A stretch of 64,000 nucleotides of DNA, from positions 208,386 through 272,385 of the forward strand of contig JAGTTF010000197.1 of the NCBI GenBank assembly GCA_019095985.1, given 5' to 3'. Each line of letters opens with the position of its first letter. The first letter of the stretch is position 1. The translations under genes and the position numbers were made by a program. This stretch comes from Streblospio benedicti (taxonomy: Eukaryota > Annelida > Polychaeta > Spionida > Spionidae). The notes beneath the pieces are model-generated. The model did no database searches, was not told the origin of the DNA, and saw nothing but the letters and a program-made list of their open reading frames with translations. This document shows, piece after piece, positions 52,894 through 64,000 of this stretch.

Positions 52894-55800
52894 GTAAACA
52901 GTGCAGCAGGATAGAACCCTCATGAGGACTTGATAATTGACAATAGGGTTAGCAATTGACAAGTAGCTATATCTGAGAAAAGGGTGAATGATGTGAACAC
53001 TGCAGCTCCTCTCTATGGAGCGTGAGATTTAAAGTTACCAGAGTTCAAATGAATCAGGGCGATTACCAGGAGCTTTAATTTATAGCTGATACGAGAAATC
53101 TGTTCAGCTTCTGAATGTTGACTTGTTATGCTCAGGGATAATGCAGTGTCAGCAATGTCTGGTAAAATGACTGCGCTAAGGTGATGTGAATATTAAAGCT
53201 ATGGACAGTGGCAGGCAGCGGGTGTAAACTGTTCAAATAAACACACTTTGCCTCAAATTCTAGAAGTGCTTTTTATATTTTGATGGAAGATTATGAACAG
53301 CTCAGCTTATTAACTCCATTATCATGCCCAGTCAAGTCAATTGTTTATGTCAATGATAATGAGCAGGAAATCACATTGATATGTTCAAGCTTCTAAATGT
53401 TGATGGTCATGAGCAACTTTGTTTTGTACTATCAATTGTTCTCATGTGTTTTACTACAATGTATATTTGTTATGAAGTGCCTATTGATATAAAGATGAGT
53501 AATATGTTTTGACTGATTAGATTTCAAATGAATCACACTTTTGTTATGAGCTTTCTGTAGGGTGTTCAAAAATAACGCTTTTTAGCACCTTTTTAGATAC
53601 GACACTTCACAAAAGTTGACCTTATGGTCATAGATGATGCTGTGTTTTTTTAGAATTTTTTGAACTTGTTTAAACCACCCTTCAGACAGTTCAATTCACA
53701 ACCGTGGGACCTTTTGAATATCATATCTGTAAAAATTAAAAATTGGTCTACAATGTTTATTATTTTCTTTTGTTCTTTGTTCTACTTCTGTTGCTTTAAT
53801 ACGGTCTAAATTAAATTAAATTACTAAAGTAATAAAGTAAGGTAAATAAAATTTGGATCAACATAAATTTAATTTTAATTTAATTTAGACCACGTTAAAG
53901 CATCAGGAGGGAACAAAGAACAAAAGAAAATGCTACCACATTCTGCATACCATATTTCTCAAATCTTGTATAATGTTTATTATTGTTTCAAATGATAGAT
54001 GAATGTTTATAAAATAACTAATACTTTTTAATATGAATTGAGTGTGAAAAATTCTAAAACAAAATCAGCATGTTCAATTATCATGGGATTAACTTTTGTG
54101 AAGTGCTGTAAAAGGTGCTACAAAAAGCATTGTTTTGTAACACAGTACCTTACTGTGATCCACTGATCTCACCTTCATGGACTTTGTTGACTTCTTATGT
54201 TGCTTTGGTTGCTTTACCACAGCACAAATAGTAATACCTGCTAGATAATATGCTGCATGGGCTTATAGTCTCAACTGAAATTGTCACTTTTGACATTTAT
54301 TGTTTGGCGCCTGTAACTAGGAAATATGCTTACATTATTATTGATATTTTTATTTGATGCTCATCACTTGATTTTGGTGTGTTACAGGTGTAATGACTCA
54401 ATTATCCGAACTTCTAAAAATAGGTTTTGCTTGATATAGTTTTATCCTTAAACACATAATTATAGAACTCATTGGACCAAAGCATCAATCATTCATAAAA
54501 TAAGGTGGTGATATTCTCAATTTGTACTATCTCATTTTAACAATACCAAATGTATGACCTGATGAAATGTATAATGAGACACGACACATACATATATTGT
54601 TTGTTTGCTTAATTTCAATCACCCAATTTTTAAGAGTTTCCGTGTTTCCCCTGATGATCCATACGAAATTGAAATAAGTAATAGTATGTAAAAATATTTT
54701 GTATGCTGGAGAATGACTTGGTTTGTGAAAATTAACTTTTATTATGATTGTTCCATGCTGATATTCCTAAGAATATTCTGAACTGCAAGTTCATATATCA
54801 TGGTCATCTCGGTGTTTGCCCTTTGGTAAAATATAATTGTGTTGTTGTTTTAATAAATTACATTGTAGTTAGTGGTATTGACACGAATTCATTAATCATA
54901 GGATACCCCTTACACCTCTCGTTTTTTTTTTAATTTTTATTCCACAATGTTGAGGTGAACTTGTGAATGTACACAGACTTGCAATGTGCTGGTGTAATCA
55001 AATTTGTAAATTTTGCAATAATTTTATGTGGTCAAATTCTTTAAAATGAATATTATTGATGCCAATTATACATGTGCCCTGTGTAAAATAGACACGTTTG
55101 TAGCTTTGAGTATAGCAAATTCATCCTGTTCTATTTTCATTCCAGATCGTTTTAGTGACTGGAAAAGTAGTTGTTTAGTTCACATAATTACCTCTCTGTG
55201 ATATTTACATTTACAAATGATATGAATACTTCACATACCGATTTCATATCTATCATTGTCTGTATGTTAAGACAACACGTAGCTTAATGTTTCATTGTAA
55301 GAATATGTGGCTGAACAACATGTATTGTATTCTTTGATTTAGATTAAGTTATGCTGTACGTTTATGCTGTACATTTTTAACTATGATGAATACATCCTGT
55401 ATATTATCGAAATAAACTGTATTAGTATTAGTATTAGTAAAAGTGTACTTGTGTGTATTTGTTCACTTGATTACTTGATAATGATACGATTATTGTAGTG
55501 TATTTCCAGTGTAAAAGGGTCATTGTAAGTGTATCTATAGAAGCTGTGTAGAAGAAAAGTGTGTTTAGGACTTGGAAATAAATTGCAAATTATTACATAA
55601 CGCAGCAACTGTAATAGTGAATGTGAATAAAGCTTGTATTGCAAACAACAGTTTGTCTGACATAAAAATACATGCCAATTATTGTACTTACAGATGACAT
55701 TTAACAATTTGACAGGATTGCTGTAAAATAACTTGTAGGGCTGAATCACATACAGCTAGGAAATTTGAAAGCCATTTTCACATGAGAATCTTTTTATTAT

Positions 55801-57015
55801 CATATCACATCTGAAAAGATATGCAAAATAACCCAAAAATACAATACATTGAAAATGTTACTTCATATATTTAATTCCATGTTTCTATAGAACATATTAT
55901 GTAAAAATGTCTTTGTGATAAATAAGATTAGAACAATTAGCATAATCACCATAAAGCATACACAACACAGAACAGACAGTATCACAATGCAAACTTCAAC
56001 TCAAAATTAAGTGTTTTCACTATGCACGGAAATATTGAGGAACACAATGCAAACTTCCAAAGTCGTATTTTCAAGTTTCATTTTGTCCAAAATTTTATTG
56101 ACTGCTTTAACAAGGAACAAACCTAATAAATGAAATAATATACAATAATGATGTCATGTACAAATTAATGAAATATAAAATTAGTTCTTTTTATTCATTT
56201 CTGTGCTGTCCACGTGATAAAACTTATCATGCATCAGAATAAAAATATAAAATGATACAAATTAATATTGGTTTGGAGAACAGACATTCTGTTCATGTTG
56301 AAAAATAAGCTAAAATCATCACCATCATTGTCAGCGTTGTTGTAGTCATCTGGTCCTGAAACAAAAGACCTAAGAGTACTAATGACAAGCAAGGTGTACT
56401 AAATAATGTATTAATTACTTTAGATTTATAACATCAAGGTAAAATGTGTCATTAAACACGTTAGTTTAATGAAAACATATTCAATTGTAATGGTTTTGAC
56501 ATACATAATCCCTGTAATTGAAGGGGAAACTACATTATTACATTGATGTTATGCTACACGCTATATTAACAAATGGGAAGGGGTGAGGCCGGTTACAAGT
56601 AGTGCGAGAATGGTATATTAGACTATGGTTAATCACTTGTTCAGTAACTAGTAATTGGTTGATCGCCTTCAATACCGTCAGCCACACAATATATAATTAC
56701 CCATTATTGATTGTTCATAATCACACTGTAATTGTCTTTGTAATATACAATTCACAATGTTGTGTTTAACTTTTGTGCGGACCATTTACAAGGTTGACAA
56801 AATACAACTTACAAGTTCGTAGACTGTCAATCAACTTTTCCCAGGAGGTTACATGCATCATATAAGTTTTCTAAATTTCAATATATAATGTGTTCACATT
56901 CCTAAATTTTCTTAGATCTATATACATCTTGCAACGTTTTTGCAAAAGAGTCAGAGACATGCAGCACGAAGAACACCAAGAACACCGGCGTCATGAAGCG
57001 CGAAGAACGTCACGA
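52894..57015. other. Long AT-rich stretch without a gene
   Basis: No exon is supported except as listed. Positions 53,562-54,143 hold a nested inverted-repeat element (separate entry). An AATAAA followed by TAGTATTAGTATTAG simple repeat lies at about 55,410-55,440 and could end a transcript that uses the exons upstream. The remainder is plain AT-rich DNA. Confidence 0.5.
53562..54143. mobile_element. Nested double inverted-repeat element, 580 bp
   Basis: Outer repeats: GCTTTTTAGCACCTTTTTAG, then ACTTCACAAAAGTT at the left, and inverted AACTTTTGTGAAGT, then GGTGCTACAAAAAGC at the right. Inner repeats at about 53,758-53,821 and 53,870-53,934: TTTTCTTTTGTTCTTTGTTC, then GGTCTAAATTAAATTAAATT, with the complement in mirrored order. 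Outer and inner arms are unrelated, so one foldback element has inserted into another. Confidence 0.7.
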
Positions 57016-57950
57016 TGCAAGTCTATATACCCTCCCATCAAAAGTACTGTTTATAACACTTGTCTTGTTTCATTGTGATTGATAAACATCATGATAATGT
57101 AACATAAAGTTAAGTTTATGTGAATTATTTTAACATTTGAAAATAAAACACCCTAAGATTATAGTATGTTAGTGTGTCCAGCGGATCCCGTCAGAAGCTC
57201 CACCTGCTGGTAGTCAGGCAGCAAATAGTGAGCACGTGGCCATCCCCGTGGACTACATCCTCATGCCAGCGGACAGTCACACACAATCACCGCATAAACA
57301 CAGGACTTCTAAATGTGAAACTCAAGTAACAAAATGTCAACCTTCCAATTTCGCATTTCAGAGAAGAATGACAGTCAGGCTTATAATACTGCGTATTTCT
57401 TTCTAAGAATTCATATTCATATGTTCAATTTGCTGCTGCGCTGTTGCGGTCACCATTCCGGGACCCTCAACAGAAATGACTTATCTTCACTTATCTTCAC
57501 TTATCTTCTGTTGAAGGTCCCGAGATGTTGACCGCAATGTCAAGTTTTACGTGTAATAGTGAGTGGTAGTTGTCTTAAATTCTAAATCCTATGGATATTC
57601 GTCCTACTAAGAACAGTCTACATAAAGATAATGTATTCACTATTAAGAACGATTGTAGAATTTGTCATCTTCCTGATGGAACATAGGTGAAATTGCAAAT
57701 TGCATTTAAACATGATGCACTTTTCACACAGGTGATAATCCTGTTTGTGACACTGTGACATTGAGAACTATAATGTGATACACATTGGAGAAAAAGCAGA
57801 ATTAAGCTACCAGCAGTGATAATACATTTGTATCTGCACGTGCTTCCGAACCTGCCACTTGGCATCCCCATCATCTTGTATTGATTGATTGATTGATATC
57901 CTTCAGGAACTAATGTTCCTAGGATAGCACATCAAAGATACATACACACA
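57016..57950 (+). repeat. Duplicated segment, copy 1 (with exon F)
   Basis: About 930 bases that recur at 59,163-60,110 in the same orientation at roughly 95 percent identity, starting GCAAGTCTATATA and ending near CCTAGGATAGCACAT. The segment contains the candidate exon F, a hairpin at 57,438-57,537 (TTGCGGTCACCAT and ATGTTGACCGCAA around an ATCTTCACTT repeat), and a TTGATTGATTGA tract. Confidence 0.85.
57199..57314 (+). CDS. Candidate exon F, copy 1
   Basis: The acceptor-like GTGTGTCCAG precedes a frame that stays open from CGG for about 70 codons, with a possible donor CTCAA|GTAACA. The core SEHVAIPVDYILMPADSHTQ is shared with copy 2. Copy 1 has eight extra bases (GTAGTCAG) just before this core, so the upstream frame differs between copies (RIPSEAPPAGSQAAN here). 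I do not recognise the family. Confidence 0.35.
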
Positions 57951-59162
57951 TATATATATATACATATATATATTTAACTATTCTTTGATATGGACTGTGA
58001 TATTTTTCTATGCATTTCATGCGAAATAAACTGATACAATACAATTGTTAGAAATTAAATCACCGTATTACGTGTGTGTGACAAGATTGACAGTTTTTCA
58101 TTTCGTTTTGTTACATCGCATTTAGCACCAATCTGCAGGTGATGCATTAATAACGTCTTTTTTATTTCATTCTTCCAAATAATTACACATCAAATAACTG
58201 AACGTGGTACACGTAAATTTAAAGCTCGGTATTAATTTTACTTATTTCACCGATTCTCTCCAGTACTACAATGAAATTTAATAAAAGAACTGCATGATAT
58301 TGACAAGCCTCCATTTCTCGTGATACATAACTTTTTTGACAGCTTTTAAATGTTATCCAACCACGAATAGACATTCTTAAAACCATGACAATATATTAAT
58401 GTCATCATCTATTATTCTCTATTCGATTCGGTGCGATGATCCTGACACTAATGAGCTTTTAAAGTCTGTTAAATGTGTTCACTCCATCACGGTAAAATGA
58501 ATATTATTGTTTCATTCTGCTAAAGTTTAATTTGTTTAGACACATTTATGTCAACGGGATTTAATTTCTAACAATAGGTGTTGTTTAGATAGATAACATT
58601 AAATGAAGCTGGGTGTCGTTTTCAATGTCAATTTTTATCCAGGATAGACACACACACGATTTCAAGACGGGACGAAGTGGTAATACTCTCATTTTTGTCT
58701 TAAAGGCCTTCACATGTCTTATTCGGTCAAGGGTAGTACACAGTCTTCATGTTTATTGTTGACTATAATTCTTACCTGGGTATTGGATTCATGGTAGTAT
58801 GTTCAAAATATTGTTGCTAGGCGACAGGGTAAAATTTAGAACATGATGGTTTGATGCAAGTGACAAGATAAATGTTGATATTGAAGAATATTACAGATTA
58901 CAAATTGAACATATATATTGGTATAGGATGTAGTCAATATTTAAAACATCTAATGAATTTGTGTCATCATGTATATGTACATCATGCGATGATATATTTT
59001 AAGCATTAAGATATGTTATAAAAGGTCTATGGTATAAGCAGATCAACTAATGATCTGTACACATCAAAGAGGGAGTCATATAGCAAAAAAATGTGATTTG
59101 GTGATTTGCCCCAAATCTCGATTTGGATTGTGAATTGCCTGTATTTAAGTGTGTGAAATGTG
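57951..59162. other. AT-rich stretch between duplicated segments
   Basis: A (TA)n tract at about 57,950-57,975 and otherwise plain AT-rich DNA. No exon, RNA gene or clear mobile element was seen. Confidence 0.5.
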
Positions 59163-60110
59163 ATGCAAGTCTATATAACCCCCTCATCAAAAGTACTGTT
59201 TATAACACTTGTCTTGTTTCATTGCGATTGATAATCATCATACCTTTGTAACATAAAGTTAAGTTTATGTGAATTATTTTAACATTTGAAAATAAAACAC
59301 CCTAAGATTATAGTATGTCAGTGTGTCCAGCGGATCCCGTCAGAAGCTCCACCTGCTGGCAGCAAATAGTGAGCACGTGGCCATCCCCGTGGACTACATC
59401 CTCATGCCAGCGGACAGTCATACACAATCACCGCATGAACACACGACTTCTAAATATGAAACTCAAGTAACAAGATGTCAACCTTCCAATTTCGCATTTC
59501 AGATAAAATGGCAGCCAGGCTTATAATACTGCGTATTTCTTTCTAAGAATTCATATTCGTATGTTCAATTTGCTTCTGCTGTTGCGTTCACCATCGCCCT
59601 ATGGATATTCCTTCAACAGAAGTGATTTAAATTATCTTATCTTCACTTATCTTCACTTATCTTCTTCTGCTGAAGGTCCGGCGATGTTGACTGCAATGTC
59701 CAAGTTTTACGTGTAACAGTGAGTGGTCGTCGTTGTCTTAAATTCTAAACCCTATGGATATTCCTTCTACTAAGAACAGTATACATAAAGATAATGTATT
59801 CACTATTAAGAGCAATTGTTTGTCATCTTCCTGATGGAACATAGGAGAAATTGCAAATTGTATTTAAACATGATGCACTTTTTTTACACAAGTGATAATC
59901 CTGTTTGTGACACTGTGACCATGAGAACTGTGCAATAATGTGATACACATTGGAGAAAAAGCAGAATTAAGCTACCAGCAGTGATAATACATTTGTATCT
60001 GCACGTGCTTCCCGAACCTGGCAGCACTTGGCATCCCCACCATCTTGTATTGATTGATTGATTGATTGATTGATATTCTTCAGGAACTAATGTTCCTAGG
60101 ATAGCACATG
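59163..60110 (+). repeat. Duplicated segment, copy 2 (with exon F)
   Basis: Second copy of the segment at 57,016-57,950, offset by about 2,147 bases. The hairpin region (59,575-59,700) is more decayed than in copy 1, with added ATCTTCACTT and CTTCTGCTG units. It ends in a longer TTGATTGATTGATTGATTGA tract. Confidence 0.85.
59323..59461 (+). CDS. Candidate exon F, copy 2
   Basis: The frame reads GSRQKLHLLAANSEHVAIPV then DYILMPADSHTQSPHEH and stays open to 59,526. The same CAG acceptor-like site (GTGTGTCCAG, about 59,332) and a CTCAA|GTAACA donor-like site are present. Its reading frame through the 5' part is smoother than in copy 1, so it may be the ancestral form. Unrecognised. Confidence 0.35.
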
Positions 60111-60159
60111 AAAGCGGTAATGCTTATTTCCAATGTGGTCCTGTTCGTTTTTCTGATTA

Positions 60160-60480
60160 GGTAACCAACTGAGCCAAGGGTGAGCAAAGGGATCACACTG
60201 GCTGTTGTTTTCAAACTGGGTGAGTTCTTTTAGTGCAGAGGGGTGGCTCTCCTCTACACGGGACACGCCCTTCAACAAGGCTTCGGAACCTCACATTATA
60301 CACAACAGCGGAGACATGTTTGTCTGCACTGCTGAAAACGCTTCTTATCACGAGTCTGAAGTGCAGTAAATTACAGGACAGTAAGGCCTCCAATAACGAC
60401 CGCCTCAATGAAGAGACCACCTCTGTGATAAGACGATTTACATGGTCTGGTGCTTTAATAAAGAGAGCACCAGAAAGCTT
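60160..60480. repeat. Dispersed repeat and pogo-like fragment
   Basis: Positions about 60,163-60,245 (AACTGAGCCAAGGG, ATCACACTGGCT, TTTTCAAACTGGGTGAGTT) match the SINE body at about 13,680-13,770. Positions about 60,385-60,425 (AATGAAGAGACCACCTC) resemble pogo/Tigger-type ends. No exon is supported. Confidence 0.45.
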
Positions 60481-60739
60481 CTTTCCATCTTCATGGAGAC
60501 CAATTGCGACTTGTCACCCAGCTACTTTGATTTTATTTTTATTTTTATTTTACCTTAATTTTGCTCTAAACACCAATGAAAAAGAGTTAAATTGTGTGTT
60601 TTACTTTTATATTTTATTAGAGAGTATAAACAAACAATAGAAAGTATATCAATATTTTTTCTAATGTGTTTTCCCAAGTTTGCTTGTGGATACAATTATA
60701 TTCTTCTATCTCTCTTCTTGGCAAAACAAGCTCCTACCC

Positions 60740-61120
60740 ACTATATTGACATAGCTTGAAGACACATCTTCCATTTAACTATATCAAGTGGCCCAGACGG
60801 GACTCGAACTCACGACCCCAAGGTTGTGAGACCAGAATGATACCATCATCCCAAGCCGCGGGCTGTTGAAAGGCTACTCGGACGAACCGATGTCTCCTGC
60901 CCCCCAGCCTACATACTTGGTCAATTATCATCTCAACCTGGAGGTCGTGGGTTTGAATCCCACCCATGGATGGAAATTTCCACTTAAGACAGGTATAATT
61001 GCCGCATTACACCACTCGGACAATCTGACCGACCGGGTGGTCTGCCTTAACTGCTTTGTGAATAGGTGCCACAATGGTAAGGGTCGAGGGTTTAAGTCCT
61101 GGTTGAGGCTATGTGATATA
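60740..61120. mobile_element. SINE with opposed tRNA-like ends
   Basis: At about 60,793-60,830 the minus strand reads GGTCGTGAGTTCGAGTCCC, a tRNA T-arm/B box. About 110 bases later the plus strand reads GTGGGTTTGAATCCCAC, a perfect T stem-loop (60,947-60,963). A third tRNA-like piece (GGGTTTAAGTCCTGG) follows at about 61,088. The first two also occur together at about 51,740-51,925. They are tRNA-derived SINE units joined head to head. Confidence 0.6.
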
Positions 61121-63312
61121 GTCCTATAAACTTGGAGAAATAATCCTCTGATGTCAATACTTACATCTAGCCAATTAATTTCAAGATATCTACATATTCT
61201 ATTCTAGTTGCCAGTCATAGAAAAAATATGTTTAAGGCAAAACAGAAATGTCCATCACTATTACTCAAGTGATCTTTTTACGAATGATCTACGTCGTTCA
61301 GCTCTTAGTTTCTCTCTACATTAACATAATTAATGTAAGTGATTTAGTAACTTCATAAATGATATAAAAATCCTTTTGCAAATATTTAAGTACTTGTAAT
61401 TTGAATATGTTTCATCAGATTACAGAAAACTTGAAGATGTTGGATTTTTAGAGAATGGTACAGTAATAATTAATCTTGACCTACTAAGGTTCCTGCTCAG
61501 CCTGTGTACTTGTCCTGTATGTCGATGGCTTCTCTTTATGAATATGACCAGAGTAGACAAGCTAACTCCTATGATTGGGTGTCTAATAAATTAACTTTGG
61601 TTCAAAATGATTTATCATCATTTTCTTAGTTCAACCTCTGGATCTTAATGTGATTTCCTTTTAGTTGCTTTAAAAATATTTGAGATTTGTGAATTTGCTG
61701 TAGCATTCTCTGAGATAACCATGCCATTTACCATCATATTAATTCAGTCCGTATATTTTTTTAGCATAATTAGTTAATAAAGTATTGATTAAAATAAAGC
61801 ATAAAAGTAATCCCAATCTAGAATACAAATGCTTATATGAATAAAACTAATTTATCATGGATTATTAGGCAAATAAAATGTTTTAAAGCTGCTCATTTCT
61901 TTCATAAACTCAAAAATGAACAAAAATTCCTGAAATTGACCTGCTAATGTAACTTTGAAGGAGAGGTCAAAGGTCAAATATGATGTTTTATTTGGATTCC
62001 ACATACACATGTTCCTATCTAAATTGTTGGTCAATACAAGTTTTTACTCTAAATTCGTTATTAATCGAGATAAATGCAATTTTATGAAATTTTGACCCGA
62101 AATGACCCTGTTTGACCCCCAAAAATATATTTCACCATCAAATATTTTGGGCAAACATCATTTTTCGTATAGAGTAGTATCTAAACTACAAAAAACATGT
62201 TTTTTAAACTCCTAAATTAGGGGGGGATATGGAGCCCGATGACTATTTATGTGATAGGAATATAATTTATAATTAGCCTCGACACCAAAGCTCATTTTCA
62301 CCAATGCAGCTTTTCCACCATGGAGAGTGGTCACTTGACGCGCGCTACTCTTGTGGGGTTTCATAGTTTTACTATAAACTAACAAGCTTTTGGTACCATG
62401 TGTCATCATGAGTATGAAACCCATGTGATCTCTCAAGTGCGCCCCTCCCCCTTTCCAAAAACCTGGATCTGCCATTGGTCACACACGGATGACACAAATG
62501 ATAAAGAGTTGCAGTGATAATACATTGTACTGGTCACAACCTGTTGATGGAGTCGCCACCATGCATGCTACTACTGGAACATGTCTGAATTAACAAGGAA
62601 ATCGGCGGTGGCAAGAGCGGGCGTCACTAGCCTGTGGAAAGTGGAAGGACTCGATGACAATCTCACTGTGGGGCGATGAGTTCACGCTTTGCAAGCGGAA
62701 AACGGTCTAAATGCTAAAAGAGTAAAAATATAAGTGATTGTTCCCGGGCTACTCAAGCACCTATATTAGTGTATCATTTTAATGCATATTGTTACAAGAT
62801 GTTGAAACTCACACTACACAAAAGCATACCTATGTTTCTGGTGGTGTTTGAGGGGGAGGGAGGCGTGGTATTTGGAGAGACTAAGAAGTGGGTTTACAGA
62901 TCTATGTTTCTGGGGGTGGGGTGGGGGGCGCGGCCTGGCATTTGAAGACACTAAGAAGTCAGTTTACATCACTGACAGTCAGCCAGTCTACAGGCATCCA
63001 ACTGCCAATAGTAAATATGGACAGTGAGAATGTAAGCACTGGTATGCACGGGATTGTTTGACACTGAAATTAACAGCAACATTTGTATGTTGTTCTATTT
63101 CTTAACACCCATTGTACCAAAATATGCCTTGTGCATGATTTTGATAACTTGTGTCAACATCACATCTCATGTCCGAGCCAGTCACTGCCTCTCCACGTGG
63201 ATGCCACACTGATAAGCCGCCCCATATAATCATAACTAGTTATAGGTTACGTGTTATTTCACATTTCGGCGGCATTCTGTGCACAGTATTGGATATCATT
63301 TGCGGTTTTCAG
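61121..63312. other. Non-coding stretch with MITE remnants
   Basis: No exon is supported. Positions about 62,216-62,475 are bounded by a poly-G start and a CCCCTCCCCCTTTCC/CTGGATCTGCCATTGG end, a relative of the 3.3-kb MITE. Positions about 62,830-62,960 contain two copies of a block with TATGTTTCTGG, a G-rich stretch and GACACTAAGAAGT or GAGACTAAGAAGT. Confidence 0.45.
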
Positions 63313-63415
63313 CCAACATTCTGTGATCCACCAACCCGTGTCCACCACCAGAGAGGGAGTCCACGGTCCATGGTTGTGGCAGACATCAGCAGAAATCAGC
63401 AGACATCAGCAGACC
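63313..63415 (+). CDS. Weak exon candidate
   Basis: GCGGTTTTCAG and ACC|GTGAGTA bound 103 bases, open in one frame (PTFCDPPTRVHHQRGSPRS, MVVADISRNQQTSAD) and in a second frame as well. The end is a short CAGCAGACATCAG repeat. The protein is polar and unrecognised. Splice signals alone support it. Confidence 0.25.
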
Positions 63416-63526
63416 GTGAGTAAATTGTTATTATATTTCCCATGGCTTTTTAGTATAAGCTTAACGGGCCCACTTTCACCAATCCCTTACAAGTCTTGTC
63501 AAGTTTATCGCAAAATAATCACATAC

Positions 63527-63555
63527 ATGCGGGATGAAGAAAAGCCAAAGCCTAA
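63527..63555 (+). CDS. Weak first-exon candidate
   Basis: ATG opens MRDEEKPKP, followed by the consensus donor AA|GTAAGT at 63,556. It is too short to judge. It would be the start of a gene continuing beyond the window. Confidence 0.2.
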
Positions 63556-63971
63556 GTAAGTTTTATAGCAAAGAAAATGATAATTTGTTAGTGCTACTCA
63601 ATCATTCTTGCTATGTCTGGGTTTTGACGTGTATGGCTGAGTGTTGTTGCATTTGTCACTGTGGTATGGGTATTTGTGTAAGTGCACACGCATGCTAAAG
63701 GAGACTATACATGTATTTATGGTTGTGACGAGTGTTCATACTAGTAACCTGTATGTGTATGGTCCATCCTCATCTAGTTTGGGTTTATTCTTCAATCCAC
63801 AATGTTAAATATGTAAACACTATGTACGATACTAGTAACACTGCCTATAATGGTCCATCAAAAGGGTTTAGCCATGAACCTTCCATCAGTGTTATGTGCC
63901 CATGGTCAATCAGGTTTTAACTGAACCTTCTACCTTTGTGCCCAGGTCATACAGCAAACTTTTGTCTTCAT

Positions 63972-64000
63972 ACAGTGGAACCTGTCTTATGTGGACACCA
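63972..64000. mobile_element. Start of a pogo/Tigger-like element cut by the window edge
   Basis: TACAGTGGAACCTGTCTTAT is the typical TA-flanked CAGTGGAACCT terminus of pogo/Tigger elements. Only the first 27 bases are in the window. Confidence 0.5.

Noticed and set aside
1-64000. CRISPR arrays, operons, bacterial promoters, rRNA genes
   Set aside because: The window is spliced eukaryotic DNA. The regular repeats are minisatellites without unique spacers, and no rRNA or complete tRNA gene was recognised.

Overview
The window is animal nuclear DNA. Short coding exons with GT-AG splice sites sit in long AT-rich introns, and the rest is dense in SINEs, MITEs, LINE, Penelope-like and LTR remnants plus microsatellites. 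The repeat mix and the gene families (a PGRMC-type cytochrome b5 protein and an ankyrin-repeat cGAS-like protein) suggest a marine invertebrate. The species cannot be fixed from sequence alone. Two 100-base runs of N, flanked by smeared homopolymers, and several frame breaks inside C/G runs point to a draft assembly with base-level errors.

Layout. 1-5.9 kb: repeats, one orphan exon candidate, and two TIR elements with TTA target duplications. 5.97-8.48 kb (+): last three exons of a PGRMC/MAPR-like haem-binding protein. 9-14.9 kb: AT-rich, with nested inverted repeats and a tRNA-derived SINE. 14.9-16.8 kb: assembly gap, Penelope-like GIY-YIG remnant and a large palindrome. 16.8-20.2 kb (-): an almost complete transposase-like gene of about 1,100 codons. 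21-24.6 kb (-): broken Ty3/Gypsy-like LTR element with a CR1/L2-like LINE fragment inside it. 25.2-37.9 kb (+): the main host gene, about a dozen ankyrin repeats followed by a Mab-21/cGAS-like nucleotidyltransferase whose catalytic residues are intact. 38.5-52.9 kb: about 4.5 copies of a roughly 2.4-kb tandem unit. Each of the four fuller copies carries the same 93-bp phase-0 exon with consensus splice sites, and most units carry an expanded 41-bp minisatellite. 57.0-60.1 kb: another duplicated exon-bearing segment. 60.7-64 kb: SINEs and weak exon candidates.

Together: the ankyrin-cGLR gene reads as a sensor/scaffold fusion, with repeats for partner or ligand binding and a nucleotidyltransferase that could make a cyclic nucleotide signal. 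A nearby upstream exon encoding an SV40-like nuclear localisation motif may be its start. The duplicated exon array just downstream is the other notable signal: it looks like recent in-place exon multiplication, possibly a source of alternative exons.
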